Shown here one piece after another: positions 1 to 8,898 of a stretch of DNA of 64,000 bases. The position numbers and the translations under genes were made by a program. This stretch comes from Francisella adeliensis (lineage in GTDB: Bacteria; Pseudomonadota; Gammaproteobacteria; Francisellales; Francisellaceae): the NCBI RefSeq assembly GCF_003290445.1, contig NZ_CP021781.1:1364001-1428000 (forward strand), given 5' to 3'. The notes below the pieces were generated by a model, which did not search any database, was not told the DNA's origin, and was given only the letters and a program-made list of their open reading frames with translations. Within the stretch, counting starts at the first letter, position 1. Every line of letters starts with the position of its first letter.

Positions 1-135
1 ATCTAGCATTTCAATATTATGTTTTTTAGCATATCTTTCAGCTATACCTATCGTATACTCTTTATTTTTCATAAAATTGCGCCATGTAAAAAAACAAATT
101 CCTAAAAATATAAGTGTATATAATGCTACTGACAT
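1..135 (-). CDS. DUF3301-like small membrane protein (C-terminus cut by window edge)
   Basis: An open frame begins at the ATG at 133-135 and runs leftward out of the window, giving 45 visible residues. It has one hydrophobic segment (about residues 3-17), then a basic stretch, then a region ending KKHNIEMLD. This layout, a single N-terminal membrane helix followed by an amphipathic helix ending near a Leu-Asp pair, resembles the short DUF3301 proteins of gammaproteobacteria, whose function is unknown. It is divergent from the DUF475 gene, with about 80 bases between them that must hold both promoters. The family call is by pattern only. Confidence 0.55.
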   Translation of the reverse strand, partial: MSVALYTLIFLGICFFTWRNFMKNKEYTIGIAERYAKKHNIEMLD

Positions 136-216
136 TAGTCTCTTTCTCAAAAATCTAAAACTGTAGCTATTATATGTTAAAATCTAAGCGTTATAAAACA
201 TATCTATAATTAAACA

Positions 217-1233
217 ATGAAAACTTTGAAATACTTCTACGGATCTTTTATTGTCACGATATTAGGAGTTCTTATTGGAGCATTTTTATACCCTAATGAT
301 ATTGTCGCGACTGTTTATTCGTTATTAATACTAGCCTTACTAGAGATATCTCTTAGTTTTGATAATGCTATCATCAATGCCAAAATTCTTGGGCAAATGC
401 CTAAATTTTGGCAAAAAATATTTATCTTTATTGGACTGCCTATAGCTGTATTTGGTATGAGATTTGTTTTTCCTATATTCTTAGTAAGTGTATCAGGTAA
501 TATAGGTTTCAACGATGTTATAAACTTAGCTCTTCATCATCCTAATCAATACGAGGCTATACTTGAAAATGCTATGCCTTATATCTGTAGTTTTGGTGGA
601 AGCTTCTTATTATTAGTTTTCTTAAACTTCTTTTTAAGTGAAAACACTGAACATCATTGGATCCCTATTATTGAAAACAACTTCATAATAAGAAAAATAC
701 GTAACTATGATGGTGGTTATATCTACCTTGCTATTTTAATTGGCATAATAATTATTAGTAATGTCCATAATGAAACTCAAGGATCAATTGCTTTAGCTTT
801 CTTACTAGGAATAATAACTCATGAAAGCATTGGAATATTAAATTCTTTCTTTGGCAACTCTAACATTGATTCTGGAACTATTGTTAGAAATGGGCTTATG
901 GGTTTTGTTTACCTTGAAATAATTGATGCTTCTTTTAGTTTTGATGGTGTGGTTGGGGCTTTTGCAATTACAACGAATATAATTATTATAATGATTGGTC
1001 TTGGTATTGGTGCGATGTTTATAAGATCTTTAACTATAATGTTTGTAGAAAAGAAAACCCTAGGTAAATACATCTATCTTGAGCATGGTGCTCACTATGC
1101 AATAGGTTTTTTAGCTTGTATATTATTGTTAAAAATATTTATACCTATCCCAGAATGGTTTAGTGGTTCTATTGGGATTTTGATTTTAGCTATCTCATAT
1201 ATCCATTCTGTGGTTCTTAATAGAAAAAGTTAA
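217..1233 (+). CDS. DUF475 (TerC-like) integral membrane protein
   Basis: A 338-residue polytopic inner-membrane protein with roughly nine hydrophobic segments. Two conserved acidic membrane motifs are visible: SFDNA at residues 47-51, and SFDG near residue 240. This pairing is typical of DUF475/TerC-type proteins, which are proposed to handle metal ions or metal-loading of exported proteins. Substrate and direction are unknown. The neighbouring leftward operon is a copper-response operon but is convergent, so co-regulation is not implied. Length is normal for the family. No clear terminator is seen between this stop and the multicopper oxidase stop at 1347. Confidence 0.85.
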   Translation: MKTLKYFYGSFIVTILGVLIGAFLYPNDIVATVYSLLILALLEISLSFDNAIINAKILGQMPKFWQKIFIFIGLPIAVFGMRFVFPIFLVSVSGNIGFNDVINLALHHPNQYEAILENAMPYICSFGGSFLLLVFLNFFLSENTEHHWIPIIENNFIIRKIRNYDGGYIYLAILIGIIIISNVHNETQGSIALAFLLGIITHESIGILNSFFGNSNIDSGTIVRNGLMGFVYLEIIDASFSFDGVVGAFAITTNIIIIMIGLGIGAMFIRSLTIMFVEKKTLGKYIYLEHGAHYAIGFLACILLLKIFIPIPEWFSGSIGILILAISYIHSVVLNRKS

Positions 1234-1346
1234 TGTCGCTGAAGTGATATCAAACATAATGCAAATCGCCACATTTGCCTCAAAGAGAGTTTATACTTAA
1301 CTGTAGTATACTGATAATAGCTATTGGTAAATACCTACCATAAATC

Positions 1347-2750
1347 TCACGCACTTTTAGTTTCAATAAAGGTCATCATTCCAGAATGCATATGATAAAG
1401 CATATGGCAATGGATAAACCATTTGCCTTTAGCATTTGCTTTCATTGCTATAGTTATGCTTGATTTAGGCTCTACATAGACTGTGTCTCTTATTACACCG
1501 TCATCTATTGGCTTACCATTGACTTTGACTACCTTAAATACATGCCCATGGATATGTATGGGGTGAGACATACCTGTTTCATTCTGAATTTTAAACTCAT
1601 AAGTTTTACCAAACTTTAATTCAATAGGTGAAACATCCGGCCAAGTTTGACCATTTATTTGCCATACATAATCCTTCATATTTCCAGTCAATTTTAAATC
1701 TATAGTTTTTTCTATACTTCCCAATGCTAGACTATCTTTTGCTGAGTGAAGCTTTTTTAACTGAGCATAATTAAAAGGTTTTGATTCAACCTTCGCTTCT
1801 GCTGGGATAGTTAAGTTTTTATCATTAGTTGTCGTTAAGACTATTCCTGTTTGATACTTTTCACCCTCAACTTGACCTACTATAGGAAAAACTCCATTTT
1901 TAGGTATCTGTACTTGTATATCCATTCTTTGAGCTATTGCTAACTGGAACTTATTACCTTCAAAAGGTTTGATATTTTGACCATCTACAGCTATGGCAAT
2001 TCCTTTTAATTCACCTAGGTTTATCCAAAAATTAGTCGATGATGAGCCATTAAGAAATCTCAAACGATAAGTTTGACCTGCTACAACATGCTTGATTTCA
2101 GGGCTCTTTGCAGTTCGATAGTTTGTTAAAAAAGCATCATATGAAACATCATTTAAATCAGGCTTCGCATCTTTATCCATCTCCATAGCCATTTTATGGA
2201 TGCCATGCATATGCATATTACTATCATCACTATGTTTTAAATCTTTCATTATAGCTTCTGGCTGTTTAAAGCTAAAATCTTGGAACATAACAACTACATC
2301 ATTGGTAGCATCATACCCTCTTGGATAAACTATAAATGGCGCCTCTACAAAATTCTGCTCTTGAAAACCATAATGTGAATGCATCCAAAATGTTCCGCTA
2401 TGGATTAGTTTAAAATCATAGCTATAAGAAGAATTTGGTTTAATATATGGTTGGTTAAGCTCAGTACCATCATACTTATTTGGCAATAATAAACCATGCC
2501 AATGTAGCACGGTAGGCTCTTTTAAACCATTTTTAACTTTTACATTAAAATCGTCACCTACAGTACCATAATATCCCCATGTGCCATCTGGTTGAATAAC
2601 TGTATTTACAGTAATTTCTTTGCCATTAATATCTATGATTTTATTTGTAACAAGCAACTCTACTACAGTATTTTCGCTATAGTATATATATACTGATATA
2701 AAAACCATCAATAGCAACAATATACTCGATATTGTTTTTTTATTTTTCAT
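1347..2750 (-). CDS. Multicopper oxidase, membrane-anchored or exported
   Basis: A 467-residue cupredoxin-repeat oxidase. An N-terminal hydrophobic segment (about residues 6-24) exports or anchors it to the periplasmic face. The copper ligands are complete: HWHG at 83-86, HSH at 124-126, HPIHIHGH near 397-404, and HCH at 447-449 with His453 (trinuclear and type 1 centres). A Met/His-rich stretch near residues 178-193 resembles the extra Cu(I)-binding segments of CueO/CopA-type cuprous oxidases. It is the last gene of a three-gene operon behind a CsoR-type repressor, so oxidation of periplasmic Cu(I) for copper tolerance is the likely role. Use of other substrates such as Mn or phenols cannot be excluded. 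Confidence 0.9.
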   Translation of the reverse strand: MKNKKTISSILLLLMVFISVYIYYSENTVVELLVTNKIIDINGKEITVNTVIQPDGTWGYYGTVGDDFNVKVKNGLKEPTVLHWHGLLLPNKYDGTELNQPYIKPNSSYSYDFKLIHSGTFWMHSHYGFQEQNFVEAPFIVYPRGYDATNDVVVMFQDFSFKQPEAIMKDLKHSDDSNMHMHGIHKMAMEMDKDAKPDLNDVSYDAFLTNYRTAKSPEIKHVVAGQTYRLRFLNGSSSTNFWINLGELKGIAIAVDGQNIKPFEGNKFQLAIAQRMDIQVQIPKNGVFPIVGQVEGEKYQTGIVLTTTNDKNLTIPAEAKVESKPFNYAQLKKLHSAKDSLALGSIEKTIDLKLTGNMKDYVWQINGQTWPDVSPIELKFGKTYEFKIQNETGMSHPIHIHGHVFKVVKVNGKPIDDGVIRDTVYVEPKSSITIAMKANAKGKWFIHCHMLYHMHSGMMTFIETKSA

Positions 2751-2769
2751 TGTATATAAAACCCATCAG

Positions 2770-3528
2770 TTAACCAAAATAATTCCAAAACATCCAAACA
2801 CCCATAATTATCATCATTATGTTTTCAGTTAGGGATAAAAATCCTAGTGGTACACTACTGCCTCCACCAACACAAGCACATTTAAGCTCACGCTTTTCAA
2901 GATATACAGCTTTAAATACAGATATTGCCCCAATTAAACCTATAATTATTGCTATCGTAGCTGCTACTAGAGTGAAAATGCTAGCTATTATCCCTAACCC
3001 TACAAAAGCCTCTGCAAAAGCGTAAATATAAGCATAACGCACCCATCGCATAGCAACTAAATCATAAGTAATAAACTGCATTGAAAAGCTATTTAAATCC
3101 TGAAGCTTTAGCATTGCTAAGATAGATATACTAAATCCCATAAACAGCTTTATTACAGAACCTATTGTCACTGTATCAGTAAATGTATAATTAGTAGAAA
3201 TAGCCATCAATAAAGCAATTACAAAAACTGCTATGACAGGCGTATATATTGTTTCTTTTTTAGGTTTATCTTCTCCTAAAAATGCTAAAAGGTCATCATA
3301 TCCACCCACCATTTTATTATCAATAAAAGTCTGAGGTGTAGTTTTAACACCATACTTTTCTTTAAAAGCATCAGTTTCTTCTCTATTTTTTAAATGGTTA
3401 TCTATAACTTCATAGCCATTACGCTTTAATAAATCTTTCGCCTTTATGCCATAAGGGCAAATATTTTTATCAGTAACCATTCGGTAAATAGTTGCTTTTT
3501 TTGATATGGCTTTATTATTCTTACCCAT
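2770..3528 (-). CDS. Glutaredoxin-like domain fused to a MauE/DoxX-like membrane domain
   Basis: A two-part protein of 252 residues from the preferred start. Residues 1-85 are a glutaredoxin fold with a monothiol CPYG active site (24-27) and a TTPQTF cis-proline loop. The rest has about four membrane helices like MauE/DoxX proteins and ends with a CAC cysteine pair and a final helix. The start at 3528 is chosen because an AAAGGAG site (3537-3543) lies eight bases upstream. A start at 3549 would overlap csoR. The gene sits between csoR and a multicopper oxidase in one leftward operon. A role in thiol redox or copper delivery in the membrane is inferred from context, and no reaction has been assigned. 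Confidence 0.8.
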   Translation of the reverse strand: MGKNNKAISKKATIYRMVTDKNICPYGIKAKDLLKRNGYEVIDNHLKNREETDAFKEKYGVKTTPQTFIDNKMVGGYDDLLAFLGEDKPKKETIYTPVIAVFVIALLMAISTNYTFTDTVTIGSVIKLFMGFSISILAMLKLQDLNSFSMQFITYDLVAMRWVRYAYIYAFAEAFVGLGIIASIFTLVAATIAIIIGLIGAISVFKAVYLEKRELKCACVGGGSSVPLGFLSLTENIMMIIMGVWMFWNYFG

Positions 3529-3541
3529 AGCTAGCTCTCCT

Positions 3542-3805
3542 TTATTCATATTTTTTTAGAAGGTTTATAATTTCTGTAATCTTAACTTGATGTAACTCTT
3601 GATTATTTTGACACTCTTCAAGGCAAGATTTCATATGCGTTTCTAAAATAGATAGCTCTATAGCTTTTAAGGCACTTCTAGCCGCCTTTATTTGTGTCAT
3701 GATATCAACACAGTATTTATTTTCGTTAACCATTCGTTTAACAGCCTCTACCTGACCAGAGACTCTATTTAGCTTTCCTAAATGTTTTGTATGACATGGG
3801 TGCAT
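3542..3805 (-). CDS. csoR: CsoR/RcnR-family metal-sensing repressor
   Basis: An 87-residue all-helical DUF156 protein that represses its operon until metal binds. The Cys-His-Cys ligand set of copper sensors is present: Cys32, His57 and Cys61. An early His-rich segment (HPCHTKH) resembles the N-terminal ligands of RcnR. The start at 3805 (ATG) is chosen because the family begins at this point; a longer frame from TTG at 3868 would run through the promoter and operator. It is the first gene of a copper operon with the glutaredoxin/MauE fusion and the multicopper oxidase, separated from the next start by only 13 bases. Copper rather than nickel is inferred from the ligands and the oxidase. Confidence 0.88.
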   Translation of the reverse strand: MHPCHTKHLGKLNRVSGQVEAVKRMVNENKYCVDIMTQIKAARSALKAIELSILETHMKSCLEECQNNQELHQVKITEIINLLKKYE

Positions 3806-3839
3806 CTTAAATGATCCTTTTGACTTAAATCTAAAAACG

Positions 3840-3868
3840 ATTATATACCCTGATGGGGTATATAACAA
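3840..3868 (-). promoter_or_regulatory. csoR-operon promoter with a CsoR-type operator in the spacer
   Basis: Read leftward, the sequence gives TTGTTA (3863-3868), 17 bases, then TATAAT (3840-3845), a near-consensus sigma-70 promoter. The spacer and edges form an inverted repeat, ATATACCC-TGAT-GGGGTATAT, a C/G tract flanked by AT arms like known CsoR/RcnR operators. Binding there would block polymerase, so autoregulation of the copper operon is the simple reading. Confidence 0.8.
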
Positions 3869-3932
3869 ATATTTAAGTAAAATATGCCATTAGAAAAATG
3901 AGGAGATTATTTTAGGTTAAATAGTAATTGTT

Positions 3933-4589
3933 CTAGCTTCGATTTAAAATATACCTCAAAACGCCTACATCCATAGCGATACTCTCAGCTTTTTCAACCA
4001 CATTAGTACGCTCAACATGCTCTGTATAGGCTATAAACTTATCTGCAAAACCTGCTTCAAATAGTTGATAATCTGTAAACCCATCTCCTACAGCTATAAC
4101 CTCACCTTGTAATAATTCTTTAGCCTTTTCAAATGCTACTAATTTTGAATCACAAGCACCATTAGAATTATCAAGAGACTTAAAGCTACCATCTTCGTTC
4201 CAATTAACCTCTACCGCATAAACATTTTTGCGTGGAATTTTTAAAGCTTTTGCAAACGGGGCTATGCTCTCAGTTAAACCTCCACTAAATATCCAAATTT
4301 TACAGCCTTTACTATAAAGTTCTTTGACAAAGTCTTCCATACCTCTAGTTAGTAAGCTAGGACAGTATTCTTTACCGAAAGCTTCTATACTAGCTTTAGT
4401 TGGACTTGCTATAGCTAACCTTTGCTCTAAAGATTCTCTAAAATCAAACTCCCCTTGCATACCAAGATTTGTAATTTTTTCTATTTCTTGAATTTTTTCC
4501 GGGCTATTTTTAAGTAGCGGTTCAAGTATCAACTCTAGAGACTCTCCCTTTATAAGAGTTGAATCAAAATCAAAAATTATGTTTTTCAT
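3933..4589 (-). CDS. HAD-superfamily phosphatase, phosphoserine phosphatase-like
   Basis: A 218-residue HAD-IB type hydrolase. Motif I is DFDST (Asp7 nucleophile, Asp9 acid/base), motif II is SGG near residue 103, and motif III/IV is VGDGFTD with the metal-binding Asp pair. The helical cap segment is of the SerB type. ATG at 4589 is chosen because the catalytic motif should start about residue 7; the upstream frame to 4634 adds 15 unconserved residues. SerB (phosphoserine to serine) is the nearest functional guess, but related enzymes act on other small phosphates. It stands alone, divergent from the POT gene. Confidence 0.8.
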   Translation of the reverse strand: MKNIIFDFDSTLIKGESLELILEPLLKNSPEKIQEIEKITNLGMQGEFDFRESLEQRLAIASPTKASIEAFGKEYCPSLLTRGMEDFVKELYSKGCKIWIFSGGLTESIAPFAKALKIPRKNVYAVEVNWNEDGSFKSLDNSNGACDSKLVAFEKAKELLQGEVIAVGDGFTDYQLFEAGFADKFIAYTEHVERTNVVEKAESIAMDVGVLRYILNRS

Positions 4590-4664
4590 ATTAAAAATGT
4601 TGTTAGTATTGTGTGCTTTGTTTATATTATACAAACTATAAAAATATTTTTAGCATAAATACCT

Positions 4665-6125
4665 ATGATAAATTACAAAGAAATGCCAAAAGGTGTTCTT
4701 CAAATAAATATAATCCAAATATTCTCAACTGTCGGATATGCTGTTTTAATGGGGTTACTTAACTTCTATCTAACAGACCATGGTGGTTTCACAAAGACAG
4801 AAGCCAACACTCTTACGGCGAGTTTTTTTGCTCTTAACTTCCTACTTCATTTTTTAGGTGGTGCCTTAGGTGGTAAATTTTTTAGTTTCAGAGGGTTATT
4901 TTTAATTAGTGTAGCGTTACAGGTTGTAAGTATGTTTATGATTGCTGAGCATCATCAAACAATTATAATCTATGGTATGGCTTTGTTTATAACAGGTGCT
5001 GGTTTAAATGTTAGTTGCCTAAACATGATGCTTACCCAACTGTTTAAATCAAAGGATCGCAATAGGCGAGTTGCTTTTTCGATAAACTATAGTTGTATGA
5101 ATATAGGCTTTGCAGGAAGCTTTTTGCTTTCAGGAATTATCCAAAGTTATGGTGCATATACTATCGCATTCTATACTGCTGCAGGATGTTTAGCTTTCAG
5201 CATATTTCTTCATCTATTTAATTTTAAAAATGTTGAAGACAAAGACACTTATTTCCATAATAAGTTTTCAAAATCTATAGCTAGATATTTCTCAGCTCCT
5301 GCTGTTATTTTGGCTTGTTTTATTTTTTCAATATTTTTAATTAAAAATCCAGAGTACGGTAGTTTCTTAGTTATCGGTGTATTTGTGATGATTATAATAT
5401 ACCTTGTTTATACTGCCTTAAAACAAACTCCAGAATATCGCGAGAGAATATTTGCATTTATGATACTAAGCTCTGCTTGTATGGTTTTTGCTTTTGTACA
5501 AGGAATGCAAAGCTCAGCTTTAGAAAATTTTGTTGAATTTAACACTAACAAATCGCTATTTGGTATCACAATGCAACCCGCTACTGTAAATATTTTTGAA
5601 ACCTTAGGCGTAATCGTTTTTGGTTTTCTACTAGCAATATTTGCAAAAAGAAGACTTGAGAATGGCACTACTTTAGCTCCAGGAAGCCTTATAACTCGAG
5701 GAATAGGACTATATATCGTAGCATTTTTAATGATCCCTTTAGGCATAATACTTGCTAATAAAGATACTGGTACTGTAAATGTGATATTCCCTATTCTATT
5801 ACTTGTAATAGTTGCAGCTGGTGAGATTCATGTAAACGCAACAAGCTACGCTTTAGTTGGTGACTTAATCAAACCTATTCATCAGGGGATGTTTACTGGA
5901 TATTTATTCGTGAATGTGGCTGTCGGCATTATTATTTCAGGGCCTGTTTCAAACTATGCTATTGGTAATGAAATTAGTGCCAAACACATCACAGCACTTG
6001 GTACTAATCCAATGTATTCAAATATTTTTATATCTTTGGCAGTAATTGCTATTGTACTAACTATTATATTCTTCTTGATATCAAAAAAAATAAATAGTGT
6101 GTTTAAAAGACTACACTCAACATAG
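4665..6125 (+). CDS. POT-family (MFS) peptide transporter, first of a tandem pair
   Basis: A 486-residue major-facilitator protein with 12-14 membrane segments. The N-terminal region, with GFTKTEANTL in the first loop and a GGALGGKFFSFRG loop between helices 2 and 3, matches proton-dependent oligopeptide transporter (POT/PTR2) architecture. It is closely similar along its whole length to the next gene, so the pair arose by tandem duplication. POT carriers import di- and tripeptides with protons at the inner membrane. In this genus many amino acids must be obtained from the host, which fits duplicated peptide uptake. Substrate preference is not visible. Confidence 0.82.
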   Translation: MINYKEMPKGVLQINIIQIFSTVGYAVLMGLLNFYLTDHGGFTKTEANTLTASFFALNFLLHFLGGALGGKFFSFRGLFLISVALQVVSMFMIAEHHQTIIIYGMALFITGAGLNVSCLNMMLTQLFKSKDRNRRVAFSINYSCMNIGFAGSFLLSGIIQSYGAYTIAFYTAAGCLAFSIFLHLFNFKNVEDKDTYFHNKFSKSIARYFSAPAVILACFIFSIFLIKNPEYGSFLVIGVFVMIIIYLVYTALKQTPEYRERIFAFMILSSACMVFAFVQGMQSSALENFVEFNTNKSLFGITMQPATVNIFETLGVIVFGFLLAIFAKRRLENGTTLAPGSLITRGIGLYIVAFLMIPLGIILANKDTGTVNVIFPILLLVIVAAGEIHVNATSYALVGDLIKPIHQGMFTGYLFVNVAVGIIISGPVSNYAIGNEISAKHITALGTNPMYSNIFISLAVIAIVLTIIFFLISKKINSVFKRLHST

Positions 6126-6217
6126 TCAAAATAACTCTAACTTTTCCCTAAATACTATGTAATCAGAGCATTTTAGCTTATAATGCTCTTTTCATATAAA
6201 AAATATTCAACTTATTA

Positions 6218-7675
6218 ATGACAAACTATATAAAAACTATGCCTAAAGGCGTAGTTCAAATGCATGTTATTCAAGTTTTATCACTAGCTGGTTATGCTAT
6301 CTTAATCGGAATGTTAAACTTTTATCTTAGCAATGAAGCAGGTTTCACTAAAGTAGAAGCAAATACTCTAACTGCTAGCTTCTTTGCCTTAAACTTTCTA
6401 TTACACTTTTTAGGTGGTGCTCTAGGTGGGCGTTATTTTAGTTTTAGAGGATTGTTTTTAACAAGCTTAATATTACAAGCTGTCAGTATGGTACTAATAG
6501 CTATGCCTCATGATTATGACGCTATCGTTATTGGTCTTGCGATATTTATCACAGGAGCTGGTCTAAATACAAGCTGTTTAAATATGATGCTTACCCAACT
6601 TTTTGATGCAAATGACTCTAGAAGAGAAATGGCTTTTTCTGTTAACTATACGGCTATGAACTTCGGCTTTCTTTGCTGCTTTGTGCTTTCTGGAATGCTA
6701 CAAAGTTATTCAGCATATAATATTGCCTTCTACATAGCATCATTTTTACTTGTAATTGCCTCTGTTTTACAGCTTATAAACTTTAAAAATGTCAAAGATC
6801 ACGATACTTATTTTTCTAAAGTTTTTTCTAAGAAAAAAGTTCGCTTTGCTATAATGCCGTCAATTATTATCCTTTGTCTTGGTTTTTCGTTAACACTAAT
6901 CAAGAACCCTGAATACGGAGTTGACCTGATTGTTTCTGTATTTTTTATAGTTTTAATCTACCTAATTCGTTTAGCATTAAAGCAAGAAGGAATTTATCGC
7001 TCAAGAATTTTAGTCTTTTTAGCATTAGCATCAGCAGGCATGATAACTGCTTTTGTACTAGGTATGCAAACTTCCGCGATAGAAAACTTTGTAGAGTATA
7101 ACACTACAAAAACGATACTAGGCATCCATCTTTCTCCGGCCTTTGTAAATTCTTTTGAAACTGTTGGCGTTATCGTGTTTGGTATAATACTTGCTCAGAT
7201 AATTGCTAAAAAGAATGATTTAAATAAAGCCGTATATCCAACCACAAGTATAATTAGAGGCTTAGTATTTTATGTACTTGCTTTTTTAATAATTCCTTTT
7301 GGAATTTTAGTTTCAGGCAATGATGGTATGGTAAGTCTGATCATACCTATAGTAATGTTACTTATAGTCGGTGGTGGTGAGGTTCAAATCAATGCTACAA
7401 ATTACGCTTTAGTAGGTAAACTTATCGAACCTAAACACCAGGGTTTATTTACAGGTTACTTCTTTGTAAGTGTGGCTGTAGGTGTGATTGCTTCAGGATA
7501 TATGGCAAACTATACTATAGGTAATCAACTGAATTCTCATGAAATCACTGCCTTAGGTACAAACCAACTATATACAAACCTATTTGTAGGGCTATCAGTT
7601 TTAACTGCTGTTATTGCCGCAATATACTTCTTTGCCTCTAGAAAAATGAACAGAGTATTTGATAGTTCTTTATAA
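6218..7675 (+). CDS. POT-family (MFS) peptide transporter, second of a tandem pair
   Basis: A 485-residue paralogue of the preceding gene with the same start context (MPKGVVQMHVIQ versus MPKGVLQINIIQ), the same GGALGG loop and the same NATNYALVG segment near residue 390. Ninety-two bases separate the two genes, with no strong terminator. Divergence is spread evenly, so both look like functional, selected copies rather than a recent duplication. Role: proton-coupled di/tripeptide import at the inner membrane, with specificity perhaps different from its partner. Confidence 0.82.
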   Translation: MTNYIKTMPKGVVQMHVIQVLSLAGYAILIGMLNFYLSNEAGFTKVEANTLTASFFALNFLLHFLGGALGGRYFSFRGLFLTSLILQAVSMVLIAMPHDYDAIVIGLAIFITGAGLNTSCLNMMLTQLFDANDSRREMAFSVNYTAMNFGFLCCFVLSGMLQSYSAYNIAFYIASFLLVIASVLQLINFKNVKDHDTYFSKVFSKKKVRFAIMPSIIILCLGFSLTLIKNPEYGVDLIVSVFFIVLIYLIRLALKQEGIYRSRILVFLALASAGMITAFVLGMQTSAIENFVEYNTTKTILGIHLSPAFVNSFETVGVIVFGIILAQIIAKKNDLNKAVYPTTSIIRGLVFYVLAFLIIPFGILVSGNDGMVSLIIPIVMLLIVGGGEVQINATNYALVGKLIEPKHQGLFTGYFFVSVAVGVIASGYMANYTIGNQLNSHEITALGTNQLYTNLFVGLSVLTAVIAAIYFFASRKMNRVFDSSL

Positions 7676-7776
7676 CTAAAATTATAGTCTAATCATCTCA
7701 ACTTTTACTTTTTTTCTAGTTAAAAATTGCTTATTATTAAGAATCTTTTTTATATAAAAATATCGGCTCTTAAATT

Positions 7777-8898
7777 ATGAGTAATATATCTAAAAAACCT
7801 ATTGTCTCCATTAAGAATTTATCTAAGCAATTTGAAGATGGTCATGTAGCTGTAGATACTGTAAACCTTGATGTTTATTCTAAAGAATTCTTTTCACTTT
7901 TAGGTGGTTCTGGTAGTGGTAAAAGTACTCTACTTAGAATGCTCGCAGGATTTGAAAAACCCACTGATGGTAAAATTATCATTGATGGTGTCGATATGTC
8001 AAATATTCCTCCATACAAAAGACCTGTAAATATGATGTTTCAATCGTATGCCCTATTTCCTCACATGAATATAAAGCAAAACATCATGTTTGGACTTAAA
8101 CAAGAGAAATCCCTAAGAAAGGAAGATATTGAAAAAGCTACGAATTCTGCTCTTAAAATCATCAAAATGGATCATCTTGAAAAGAGAAAACCTCACCAGC
8201 TATCTGGTGGACAACGTCAAAGAGTAGCTTTAGCAAGATGTCTTGCAAAAAGGCCCAAACTTATACTACTAGATGAACCACTTTCAGCATTAGATAAAAA
8301 CTTACGCGATCAAATGCAGTTTGAGCTTGTAGATATTCAAGAGCAAACAGGTAGTACTTTTATAATGGTAACTCATGATCAAGAAGAAGCTATGACTATG
8401 TCTACTCGTATTGGGATTATGTCTGATGGTTGGCTTGAGCAGGTGAGTCCTCCAAGTGAGATTTATGAATTCCCAAAAAGTCGTTTTGTTGCAAACTTCA
8501 TTGGTAAAAGTGCTATATTTGAAGGTAAAGTTGAACAAATATCTAACAACAAAAGTATAATAACCTCAAACCAAGCCAACACTTCTTTTATATTAGAAAG
8601 AAATATTGAGGCTATAGAGAGTCAAGAGATATGGGTTGGGATAAGACCTGAAAAGATAACTATCAGTAAAGAAATGCCCAAAGATTATAACCCTCAGAAT
8701 CCTATCAACTGCGTAAAAGGTATTGTAAAAGACATAGCGTATCTTGGTGGACTTTCAACATATCATGTTAAAACTTTAAACGGCATGATTGTAAAAGCTA
8801 CCGATTTTAATATCGAAAGAAATGCTGACAATCCAACTTGGGAAGATGAAGTATATCTAAGTTGGGAATCTCAAAATATTATGGTGTTATATTCATAA
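7777..8898 (+). CDS. potG: Polyamine-type ABC transporter ATP-binding protein (PotA/PotG)
   Basis: A 373-residue ATPase. Walker A is GGSGSGKST (about residues 42-50), the Q-loop follows at MMFQSYALFPHM, the signature is LSGGQRQRVALAR and Walker B is LILLDEP. The C-terminal third is a TOBE-type regulatory domain, normal for the spermidine/putrescine branch of importers. The stop overlaps the next start by one base (TAATG), so translation is probably coupled to the permease gene. The ATPase drives import across the inner membrane. Substrate is inferred from family only, because no binding-protein gene is adjacent. Confidence 0.88.
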   Translation: MSNISKKPIVSIKNLSKQFEDGHVAVDTVNLDVYSKEFFSLLGGSGSGKSTLLRMLAGFEKPTDGKIIIDGVDMSNIPPYKRPVNMMFQSYALFPHMNIKQNIMFGLKQEKSLRKEDIEKATNSALKIIKMDHLEKRKPHQLSGGQRQRVALARCLAKRPKLILLDEPLSALDKNLRDQMQFELVDIQEQTGSTFIMVTHDQEEAMTMSTRIGIMSDGWLEQVSPPSEIYEFPKSRFVANFIGKSAIFEGKVEQISNNKSIITSNQANTSFILERNIEAIESQEIWVGIRPEKITISKEMPKDYNPQNPINCVKGIVKDIAYLGGLSTYHVKTLNGMIVKATDFNIERNADNPTWEDEVYLSWESQNIMVLYS

